From JBQTHP01 sp052389755 (GTDB lineage Bacteria; Pseudomonadota; Gammaproteobacteria; Steroidobacterales; Steroidobacteraceae): a DNA stretch of 38,111 nt. Below the pieces are notes generated by a model, which was given only the letters and a program-made list of their open reading frames with translations, did no database searches and was not told where the DNA came from. The position numbers and the translations under genes are program-made. Location: positions 1-38,111 of the forward strand of contig JBQTHP010000139.1 of the NCBI GenBank assembly GCA_052389755.1. Reading direction: 5' to 3'. How positions within the stretch are numbered: position 1 is the first letter of the stretch; each line of letters starts with the position of its first letter. Shown here piece after piece: positions 31,911 through 38,111 of the stretch.

Positions 31911-34559
31911 TCAGCGCCGCTGCGCGCTCTTGATGACGAAATCGACGCCCTTCGTCACAGGTCCGCTGATTCGGTAGCTGTACTGCCCCGGCGCGAGACC
32001 CGTGAGGCGGATGCGGAGTTTGCCGCGGTCTCCTTCGTCTTCCGTCGGATCGTCAGTCGGTCCGGCCGTGGCGATCGTCTGGCCGTCCGGCCCAATGAGC
32101 CGGAGCGCGACCGGCTGGTTGGCCGGCTCGTAGGTGAGTCGCGCGTCCAACGACGAGCAACGCAGACTGAGCGGTACATCGACGTGCGACTGGCCGGGCG
32201 CCAGGGATCCTGCCAGCCGCTCGACGAACTTCTTGCCGCCGCAGGAGGCCGGCGGCGGAGGCGGCGTCGTGTCGTTATCGAGGTTGATGACCAGAACGTC
32301 GGGACCTTTCAGTCCGTTGTAGCCGGTGTCATTGCTCGCGGCCGGCGCCGTGACGATGCGGTATGCGACGTCGCCGTCGACCTCCGGGTCGTCGACGCCC
32401 GTCACGGTGACGGCCTGCCTCGCGTTCCAGTTCGCCGGCGTGAAGGTCAGGCTGGCCGGAGAGACGGTTCCCTCGGTCGTGTCGCTGGAGGAAAGTGCCA
32501 CGGTGACGAGTGAGGTCGGCTTCGAGTTGAGCGCCACCGTAAACTGCGCTGAGCCTCCCTCCTCGGTCGTCGCGAGCCCGTCGGTCGGCGTGACGAGAAT
32601 GCCCGGCGGCGGCGGCTCGCCAAGCTTGAAGTCCGACCCGCTCGCTGTGTCAGCCGCCAGCAGCAGGCCGCCCGTGACCGAGGAACCGATCAGCACCTGG
32701 GCGAGCGCCTGTGTGGTGGTCGACGTGGTGAACAGCACATCGGAGCCGACCGCGGCATTTACCGCGTCGATCGAGAGGCGGATCAGGATCTCGTTGCCGT
32801 TGATCGCGCCGAAGTCCGGCGTGCCCAGGGTCTGATTGTTTCTGACGCCTGTGTTGGGGTCGGTGGTAATGCGGCCATAGCGGAAGCGGGTGACGCCCGT
32901 CTCTGTAATCGAGGCGGACACGAAAATGGTGGTGAATCCGAAGTCGGAGCTGATCGTCCAGCGATCGGCGGGAGCGCGCACGGACAGGTCGGAGAGTGTC
33001 AAGCGGTAGATGATCTGGCGCGCTGCCTCGTCGTAGGCGAACTGCCCCTCGCGGATGTCGTGCGCCGTCGTGCCAAGCTGATCGTCGGCGACGTCGACGA
33101 TCCGCCCCGGCGGGGCTGCAAGGTCGGCCGGGTGCGGCACCGGCGCAAAAGTCATCGCGGCGCGCACCGCGTTGTGCGCGTCGACGTAACCCGCGCCGAC
33201 GACGCGCTCCGGGAACGGCATCGGCGTAGCGGTCTGCCGCAGGATCGTCACGACGTCGTCCGGCGTCAGCGCCGGGTTGGTCTCGAGCATCAGCGCGACG
33301 ACGCCGGAGACGTGCGGCGTGGCGAAGCTCGTGCCCGAAGAGGTGGTGTAGAACGGCAGGAAGGCCGGCGCGATCGTCGACACATCGAACGGCGTGCCGA
33401 GCGTGTTCGTCAGACCGGGAGACTTGGCGCGAGCGGCCTTCACATCGACGCCGGGTGCCGTGATGTCGGGTCGCAGGTTTGGCAGCACTGCGGGATCAGC
33501 CGGCTGACCGCTCGTGTCCGCGCCCGTTCCGTTGTCGTTGCCCCGGGATGAAAACGCCGCCGGCGCGCCGAAGCCGTCCTTGTTTCCCGCCGCGACGGAG
33601 ATCACCCACGGCGCGATCGACAGCGGATTGATGACGTCCGGCTGGTTGCCGTCGTTGCCCGCCGCAACGACGACGACGATATTGTTGTCGTGCAGCTCGC
33701 GCGTGGCGACTTGAATCGGGTCGTCGGGGTCGTACGGCAGGTCGTCCAGCGTAGTCCCGAAGGAATTGTTGCAGACGCGGATGTTGTAGTCGATCTGGTG
33801 GACGAGCGTGTAGTCGTAGGCCTGAAGGATTGCGAAGAACGAGAGGCCGACGTCATTGCCGGCGAGTAATCCGACCAGCTTCGCGCCAGGCGCCACGCCC
33901 CCGTAGAAGCCGCCGGAGGCCTGGCCGAGCCCGGCCGTGACGCTCGCGCCGAAGGTGCCGTGCCCGCCCTCGAGATCCGTATTGGGCTGATTTTCGAGTG
34001 CGATGACGGGTGTGAAGTCGGCGGGGAAATTCAGCGGCGCCTCGGCAAGCGGGAACAGCACGTTCTGCACGACGTTCTTGCCGAGCTGCAGATCGCTGTG
34101 CGTCGCGTCGATGCCGGTGTCGACGTACGCCACGCCGATGCCGCTGCCCGAGACGGGCAGGCCACCGTTGCGTGCCGTCGCCTCGCGGTCCTGCCTCAAC
34201 GCGCTGACCCCGACGAACGGCCGGCTCGCGTTCGTGAGCGGCCACAGCAGGCGATTCGCGTACAGCGACCGGATCTCGCCACGCGATCGCAGCGCGTCGA
34301 GCTGCGCCTGATTGATGCGCGTGAGCACCATCGGCAGCCTGCTCAGGACAATGCCGCCGTTGATGCCGAGCGATCGCAGGACGGCGAAGTCGCCTTCGCC
34401 CGGCGTCTGGCGATAGGTGATGACGACAGGGGTCGGCGTCAGTGGGGCAGCGACCACTTGTTCGACGAGTCGTCGATCGACGCGTGGCGATGCGCCCGCA
34501 TGCGCCGCCGGTGCCAACAGCAGCACGCAGACAACGAACAGATGTCTCACGTGGGCCAT
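31911..34559 (-). CDS. Secreted S8 subtilase with C-terminal beta-sandwich modules
   Basis: An 882-residue subtilisin-like protease, first gene of the operon. The signal is residues 1-23. The triad is Asp147 (GVAYVDTGIDATHSDL), His200 (GGHGTFGASV) and Ser411 (SSGTSFATPHVSG). The second His of the HGTH signature is Phe, but the catalytic His is kept. A domain of about 640-745 (VTPTDGLATTEEGGSAQFTV, LTFTPANWNARQAVTVTGVD) is a common Calx-beta-like adhesion module of secreted proteins, followed by a C-terminal pre-peptidase-type domain with SHVDVPLSLRC. GGAGGGGAG just upstream of ATG 34559 supports the start. Shared segments with the 28253 gene (FLPFYT near the Ser) mark them as tandem paralogs. 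Confidence 0.9.
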   Translation of the reverse strand: MAHVRHLFVVCVLLLAPAAHAGASPRVDRRLVEQVVAAPLTPTPVVITYRQTPGEGDFAVLRSLGINGGIVLSRLPMVLTRINQAQLDALRSRGEIRSLYANRLLWPLTNASRPFVGVSALRQDREATARNGGLPVSGSGIGVAYVDTGIDATHSDLQLGKNVVQNVLFPLAEAPLNFPADFTPVIALENQPNTDLEGGHGTFGASVTAGLGQASGGFYGGVAPGAKLVGLLAGNDVGLSFFAILQAYDYTLVHQIDYNIRVCNNSFGTTLDDLPYDPDDPIQVATRELHDNNIVVVVAAGNDGNQPDVINPLSIAPWVISVAAGNKDGFGAPAAFSSRGNDNGTGADTSGQPADPAVLPNLRPDITAPGVDVKAARAKSPGLTNTLGTPFDVSTIAPAFLPFYTTSSGTSFATPHVSGVVALMLETNPALTPDDVVTILRQTATPMPFPERVVGAGYVDAHNAVRAAMTFAPVPHPADLAAPPGRIVDVADDQLGTTAHDIREGQFAYDEAARQIIYRLTLSDLSVRAPADRWTISSDFGFTTIFVSASITETGVTRFRYGRITTDPNTGVRNNQTLGTPDFGAINGNEILIRLSIDAVNAAVGSDVLFTTSTTTQALAQVLIGSSVTGGLLLAADTASGSDFKLGEPPPPGILVTPTDGLATTEEGGSAQFTVALNSKPTSLVTVALSSSDTTEGTVSPASLTFTPANWNARQAVTVTGVDDPEVDGDVAYRIVTAPAASNDTGYNGLKGPDVLVINLDNDTTPPPPPASCGGKKFVERLAGSLAPGQSHVDVPLSLRCSSLDARLTYEPANQPVALRLIGPDGQTIATAGPTDDPTEDEGDRGKLRIRLTGLAPGQYSYRISGPVTKGVDFVIKSAQRR

Positions 34560-34650
34560 GCGCTCTCCCCTCCGATCGGGGCGGTTGATGCCGCGAATAC
34601 CGATCAGCCGGAGGACGATAGGTCCGAATCTATTGGCGGGGAATGAGTAG

Positions 34651-34752
34651 TTTACTTCACTGGCCGGAGGTGATTTCCCTCATGTAGCAGGGCTCCGGGC
34701 AGGCAACGACATCGAGCGCCTGATGGAAGCGCTACGACGATTGATCGCTTAG
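34651..34752 (+). pseudogene. C-terminal remnant of a class V aminotransferase gene
   Basis: The frame from 34651 to the TAG at 34752 ends FPHVAGLRAGNDIERLMEAL followed by RRLIA. This matches the last helix of the class V PLP family and resembles the end of the 9326 gene (PHVYNDDGDIERLLEALQQL). There is no start and no catalytic part. It lies between the promoter side of the protease operon and the next genes, and so may mark an insertion or deletion edge. The match is about 25 residues, so it is a moderate call. Confidence 0.5.
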
Positions 34753-34767
34753 GCCCGATCGTTCATC

Positions 34768-34825
34768 GCGGGTATCGACGCTCGGCAGAGAGGCCGGAAC
34801 ACTGGCGGCCCGGCGAGATACCCGC
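34768..34825. terminator. Possible hairpin between convergent ends
   Basis: GCGGGTATC (34768-34776) and GATACCCGC (34817-34825) are perfect inverted arms about 40 bases apart, just downstream of the minus-strand gene at 34842. They could form a factor-independent-like or structural hairpin, but no U-tract follows on either strand. Confidence 0.3.
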
Positions 34826-34841
34826 TAGCGACCGTAACAAG

Positions 34842-35126
34842 TTAGAAGTTCGGCTCTATGTTGTGCTGTGCAGTCCGCACCCGGGCCTGGATCGTCGTGA
34901 CGAACGGATCCTTGCTCACCTGCACGAACCTCGACAATCCTCGGCTCTCTTTCACGACGACCGGGGATGCGCCTTTCATCAGCGCTTCCTTCGGAATGCG
35001 GTAAAGATCGCCCGACCCGAGCTCAACATAGGCACCTGGCTCATGAATGTCTTCCCACCCCAGTTCCATCAACGGCAGCTGCCGTGTTCCTTCAATCGAC
35101 GGGCTCTTGGCTAGTTCTGGCGGCAT
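34842..35126 (-). CDS. Conserved small protein of unknown function
   Basis: A 94-residue protein from ATG 35126, supported by GGAGGTGAG a few bases upstream. The sequence reads MPPELAKSPSIEGTRQLPLM, then GWEDIHEPGAYVELGSGDLY, RIPKEALMKGASPVVVKESR and FVQVSKDPFVTTIQARVRTA. It has the look of a compact cytosolic protein with a beta-rich N-terminal half; no domain is recognised and no signal or TM is present. The gene may form a pair with the small upstream frame at 35132, which ends 6 bases before it. Confidence 0.7.
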   Translation of the reverse strand: MPPELAKSPSIEGTRQLPLMELGWEDIHEPGAYVELGSGDLYRIPKEALMKGASPVVVKESRGLSRFVQVSKDPFVTTIQARVRTAQHNIEPNF

Positions 35127-35131
35127 AGGTC

Positions 35132-35332
35132 TCACCTCCGAGTCTGGATGACGGACACTCTCACCGGCAGCCGACAGTGCTCCTCGTATCCTCTCCGCCC
35201 TGCGAACGGAACAATGTAGCCATTTCCGGGATCGCGAATCAGCACACACCCGCCAACTTTGAGTAGAAAGCCGACAAGGCTTGCGGCGGTACAGCCCAGC
35301 GAGCGCGACGGCACCGGAGAACGCGCGTGCAT
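35132..35332 (-). CDS. Possible small protein upstream of the 34842 gene
   Basis: A 66-residue frame with FLLKVGGCVLIRDPGNGYIV and PFAGRRGYEEHCRLPVRVSV. Its stop sits five bases before the next start, which would fit an operon. The amino-terminal 15 residues look non-coding and an internal start would shorten it. No family match or strong ribosome binding site was seen, so it may be chance. Confidence 0.35.
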   Translation of the reverse strand: MHARSPVPSRSLGCTAASLVGFLLKVGGCVLIRDPGNGYIVPFAGRRGYEEHCRLPVRVSVIQTRR

Positions 35333-35425
35333 GGCGCCGCCAACGGGACTAGATTTGCGTCTGATGTGGCCGCTGATCCGGCCACACGCTTACCGGAGAG
35401 CACAGCCGTCCTTCCGCGAGCCTCG

Positions 35426-36424
35426 ATGAGCGCGCAGGGGCCCACCATTCTGTTTTTGCTTGCGCCTGGTTTCTCACCGGCCGCGCTCGGCTGCGCCATT
35501 GAGTCTCTCACTGCGCTCGATCAACTGCGCGGCTCGCGGCTCTTCGAAAGGCGGTTGGTCAGCGTCCCGGGCGGGCCAGTGGAGGGCGAGGGAGTCGTCG
35601 TGATGACCGAAGTAGCCCCGGAGAGCGTCTCCAGGGCGCTGACCATCGTGCTCGCCGGCCCTCGCACGAGCGCGACTCAGGCGGCGCCGCTCAGAGCGCG
35701 GCTGTGTGCGTACGCCGACGGCGGCGGTGTGCTTGCAGGTGTCGGACATGGGGTTTACCAGCTCGCCGCGGCGGGCCTGCTCGATGGCTACCAGTGTGTC
35801 GTGCCGGCGGAGCTGTCCGAGCGTTTCGCGGTTGAATTTCCCCATGTCCAGGTCGTGAGTGGCCACGTCACGTACATCGACCGCGATCGCGCCTCGAGTG
35901 TGGCCGGTACGAGTGTGCTCAATCTGATGGTGCCGCTCATCGAAGCGCGCGTGGGCTCGGCGCTCGGAGGACAGGTTATTGCGGCGCTCGCGGGTAACCC
36001 TGGCCTATCGGGCTACGAGCCAGCCGCGCTCGCCACCGAAGCTCAAGCGTCGGGGACCTGTGATCGGCGGCTGGCCCGCGCGCTGCGTCTGATGCAGAGG
36101 AACCTCGCTCACCCGCTGCACATCGGCGCGTTGTCGCACGCGGTCGGTCTTTCGGAGCGCGAGCTCGAACGGCTGTGCCGGCGCACGTTTGGTTGCACGC
36201 CGTCGCAACTTTACCTGCAGCTGCGGCTCCAGGCGGCGCGGCGCCTGATCGTCGAGTCGCGCGACCCCGTGCTGGCGGTAGCGCTCAAATGCGGCTTCGC
36301 CGACACGTCCCATCTCGATCGCTATTACCGGCGCATCTTTCTCGAGAGCCCGCGCCGCACCCGCAACGAATCTCGCACTACTCAGCGGGCGTCGGGGCCA
36401 GGTACTCGAAGCCGCCTTCCTTGA
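35426..36424 (+). CDS. GlxA-type transcriptional regulator (DJ-1/PfpI plus AraC)
   Basis: A 332-residue regulator from ATG 35426 (the frame is open to 35327). The N-terminal DJ-1/PfpI-like domain (about 1-180) starts ILFLLAPGFSPAALGCAIES. In place of the family CTG nucleophile elbow there is GVLAGVGHGVYQLA, so it is a sensor and not an enzyme. The C-terminal HTH pair is at about 215-315: LSHAVGLSERELERLCRRTF and CGFADTSHLDRYYRRIFLES. GlxA-type regulators control amine, choline or amino-acid catabolism. Its 3' end overlaps the opposing cupin gene by about 45 bases, and the terminal residues NESRTTQRASGPGTRSRLP are low-complexity and may be an artefact of that overlap. Confidence 0.87.
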   Translation: MSAQGPTILFLLAPGFSPAALGCAIESLTALDQLRGSRLFERRLVSVPGGPVEGEGVVVMTEVAPESVSRALTIVLAGPRTSATQAAPLRARLCAYADGGGVLAGVGHGVYQLAAAGLLDGYQCVVPAELSERFAVEFPHVQVVSGHVTYIDRDRASSVAGTSVLNLMVPLIEARVGSALGGQVIAALAGNPGLSGYEPAALATEAQASGTCDRRLARALRLMQRNLAHPLHIGALSHAVGLSERELERLCRRTFGCTPSQLYLQLRLQAARRLIVESRDPVLAVALKCGFADTSHLDRYYRRIFLESPRRTRNESRTTQRASGPGTRSRLP

Positions 36425-37088
36425 TATACAGCCCGCAGCCGCGGGTCGTCCTGCCGCGCTGTCGCGAACCGCGCGGAAGCCGCAGCCATGTGCCTGTGCT
36501 GTAGGTTCCGTCCTCGTCGTTGAGCTCGCCTTCGAGAATCAGCATCTCCGCACCTTGCGGGTACTGCCGCTTGACAGTCGTGCCCGGAGCCCAACGCTCC
36601 AGGCGAACCGTGTCCGCAAAGCCGGCCTGTGAATAGAGCGGCTTCACTGCAACGCCCGGCGCGCGACCCCCTTCCCATGGCAGCGTGTGCGTGTTCACCG
36701 CGACATGGCGACGCGTGGCGCCCGGAAACTGTCGCAGTTTCACGAACAACACGCAGCCTTCCCGCGAGAAAGGTGTATGGCGAAACCCTTCCGGATTCAG
36801 CAGGTACGTTCCCACCGGCCAGTCGCCATGCTCGTCGGAGAACACGCCCTCGAGCACGAGGATCTCTTCTCCCTCGGGATGATCGTGCACTGGGAAGTGC
36901 GAGCCTGGCTCGTATCGCACGATCGAGGTGACCTGCCCGGATTCAGCTGGACCCACTCGGTGTAGACGCTTGCGTAGCACCGCGGGGCTGGGGCTTGGTG
37001 ACCAGGGCATGGCCGTCGAGTCCACAGTGACGCGGACAGTGAGATCACCGTTGAGCGGCTCATCCGTCGCGAGGTGTGGGCGATTCAA
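36378..37088 (-). CDS. ChrR-like double-cupin protein
   Basis: About 236 residues, two cupin modules related to the C-terminal domain of the ChrR anti-sigma factor. The first module contains FPVHDHPEGEEILVLEGVFS, with His and Glu ligands for a metal. The second, VKRQYPQGAEMLILEGELND, lacks the His pair and is probably structural. The start is TTG 37088, which overlaps the stop of the upstream gene (TTGA), an ATGA-like coupling; the longer ATG frame at 37259 runs through that gene. No ECF sigma factor accompanies it and the N-terminal Zn-finger of a true ChrR is absent. The role is probably sensing or stress, not sigma inhibition. Confidence 0.8.
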   Translation of the reverse strand: MNRPHLATDEPLNGDLTVRVTVDSTAMPWSPSPSPAVLRKRLHRVGPAESGQVTSIVRYEPGSHFPVHDHPEGEEILVLEGVFSDEHGDWPVGTYLLNPEGFRHTPFSREGCVLFVKLRQFPGATRRHVAVNTHTLPWEGGRAPGVAVKPLYSQAGFADTVRLERWAPGTTVKRQYPQGAEMLILEGELNDEDGTYSTGTWLRLPRGSRQRGRTTRGCGLYIKEGGFEYLAPTPAE

Positions 37089-37276
37089 TGACCGCGAATG
37101 ATCCGCGCGGGGAGCAGCATGGTCGCCCGCAGAAGCTCGAATACGCTCCCCACGACGATGCCGACGAGCCGAAACGGCAACGAGAGCAGCCACACGATCG
37201 GCCACAGCACCAGCGCGAGTAACGCGAGCGGCCAGCACACGACGAGCAGCAGAAGCCAAAGCAGCAGTTTCAGCAC
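37085..37276 (-). CDS. Small hydrophobic membrane protein
   Basis: A 63-residue protein from GTG 37276, with AGGAGGGG a few bases upstream; an ATG at 37291 overlaps that site. LKLLLWLLLLVVCWPLALLA and LVLWPIVWLLSLPFRLVGIV give two tightly spaced TM segments, with a basic tail (LLPARIIRG). It is conserved-looking but has no known function. It overlaps the downstream cupin gene by four bases and follows YceI by about 40 bases on the same strand, so the three probably form an operon. Confidence 0.72.
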   Translation of the reverse strand: MLKLLLWLLLLVVCWPLALLALVLWPIVWLLSLPFRLVGIVVGSVFELLRATMLLPARIIRGH

Positions 37277-37316
37277 GACTCCCCTCCTCATGCGAATGTA
37301 GCTGGTCGGACCGCAG

Positions 37317-37967
37317 CTATCCAGCCCCGGCCCAAGGCGGTCCGGCAAACTCGGATTCGATGATGACCTCTACCTCATCACTCACGCCCATCGTGGAACC
37401 GGGCGATGGCACACCAATTGCCATGCCGAACTTCGAGCGTTGAAGCGAGCCATGCGCGGAGAAACCGATGCGCGCCTGCGGTTCCAGCGCATGGCCCGCG
37501 TAGCCGCCGTTGAACGTGGCTTCCAGAATCACTGTGCGCGTCACGCCGCGAAGATCGAGCTCGCCATGGATGCGCATCCTGTTGGGCCCGGTGACTTCGA
37601 TCCGCGTGGAGCGATACGTCATCTCGGGAAATTGCGCCGTGCTCAGCCATTGTTCGTTCTGCAGCGTTTCGTTGAAGCCGGCCGGGGGATTGTCGAGATC
37701 GAGTGAGCGCGGATCGATCGTCACAGTGACGTTCGAGGCGGCCAGATTCTCCGGATCGAACTGCAACCGCGCGTCGAAGCGCTTGAAACGTGCGGTGTAG
37801 TTCGAAAATCCCAGATGGTTTACCCGGAAGATCAGGGTCGAATGGGCCTCATCCAGCGTGTACGCGCTCGCCGGCACTTTCGCCAGGTTCGATGGGTTCG
37901 GATCCGAGTCCTGCGGCGAACAGGCCGCAAGCGCGAAGAAGGAGCAGATTGCAAGAATCCTTGTCAT
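37317..37967 (-). CDS. YceI-family lipoprotein
   Basis: A 216-residue precursor. ATG 37967 has GAGGTG six to seven bases upstream. The signal (TRILAICSFFALAAC) ends in a LAAC lipobox, so the protein is anchored to the inner or outer membrane. The YceI lipocalin-like barrel fills the rest (YTLDEAHSTLIFRVNHLGFS, FDARLQFDPENLAAS, MRIHGELDLRGVTRTVIL, VSDEVEVIIESEFAG). YceI proteins bind long amphiphiles such as isoprenoid quinones. It heads the minus-strand run with the small membrane protein and the cupin; the relationship to them is not evident. Confidence 0.92.
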   Translation of the reverse strand: MTRILAICSFFALAACSPQDSDPNPSNLAKVPASAYTLDEAHSTLIFRVNHLGFSNYTARFKRFDARLQFDPENLAASNVTVTIDPRSLDLDNPPAGFNETLQNEQWLSTAQFPEMTYRSTRIEVTGPNRMRIHGELDLRGVTRTVILEATFNGGYAGHALEPQARIGFSAHGSLQRSKFGMAIGVPSPGSTMGVSDEVEVIIESEFAGPPWAGAG

Positions 37968-38111
37968 CTGGTTCACCTCGTCTTGAAGGACGGTCGTCAA
38001 TCGGGCTCTACCCTCTAACGACGAACGGCGCTGCGCAAAATCGACATGGCTACGGGACGGCATCGGGCTATCGTCCGCTCGGGCGAAACACGACGACGAC
38101 ATTCGCCGCCG

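Noticed and set aside
37089..37259. N-terminal extension of the cupin gene
   Set aside because: It runs antisense-free through the small membrane gene frame and has Arg/Ala-rich shadow composition; the family start matches TTG 37088.

Overview
The window comes from a high-GC Gram-negative bacterium. The RND efflux pair, DUF3391/HD-GYP and EAL proteins, GlxA- and Ada-type AraC regulators, a YceI lipoprotein, an AmtB transporter and an outer-membrane barrel protein together suggest a proteobacterium, probably a free-living gammaproteobacterium. The lineage is inferred from gene families only. No rRNA, tRNA, CRISPR array, phage or intact insertion sequence was seen.

Layout. 1-312 holds nothing recognisable. 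313-3267 (+) carries a fused iron-sulfur/double-CDGSH protein, a patatin-like hydrolase, a 5'-truncated BsuPI-domain gene and an Ada-like methyltransferase/regulator. 3264-5013 holds a deletion scar joining a GMC dehydrogenase start to a Gfo/Idh/MocA tail, a secreted fibronectin-III-like protein and an orphan antitoxin followed by a toxin stub. 5014-9227 (+) is an RND adaptor/pump pair. 9326-11014 (+) is a class V PLP enzyme followed by a GST gene with an internal deletion. 11035-11532 (-) is the only complete toxin-antitoxin pair. 11737-12909 (-) is a GT9 glycosyltransferase. 13022-13479 (+) is a vapBC locus with an operator palindrome, an inserted hairpin element and a dead toxin stub. 13476-16824 holds a divergent AraC/VOC pair, a small lipoprotein, an orphan HicB and AmtB. 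17052-18566 (+) is a LipB fragment in front of a Tat-exported flavoprotein. 18614-21147 (-) is a two-gene c-di-GMP operon. 21373-24645 (+) is a tightly packed cell-envelope operon: ECF sigma factor, membrane anti-sigma factor, exported Asp/Ser-rich acidic protein, and a TPR plus beta-barrel protein.

24745-34559 (-) is a four-gene, almost 10-kb operon for exported proteolysis: subtilase, PpiC-type parvulin, second paralogous subtilase, and a large M36 fungalysin-type metalloprotease. The parvulin lies between the two subtilases with very short gaps, which suggests a dedicated periplasmic foldase for its neighbours. Its right side abuts a 3' remnant of a class V aminotransferase gene and its left side ends at a quasi-palindrome, so it may be an acquired block.

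The right end (34842-37967) holds two small unknown genes, a GlxA-type regulator, and a minus-strand run of a YceI lipoprotein, a small hydrophobic membrane protein and a double-cupin ChrR-like protein.

The window also contains many deletion scars and dead toxins: at least eight remnants or truncated genes (BsuPI, GMC/Gfo, RelE stub, GST, VapC, LipB, class V tail, orphan antitoxins), typically placed between intact housekeeping or envelope operons.
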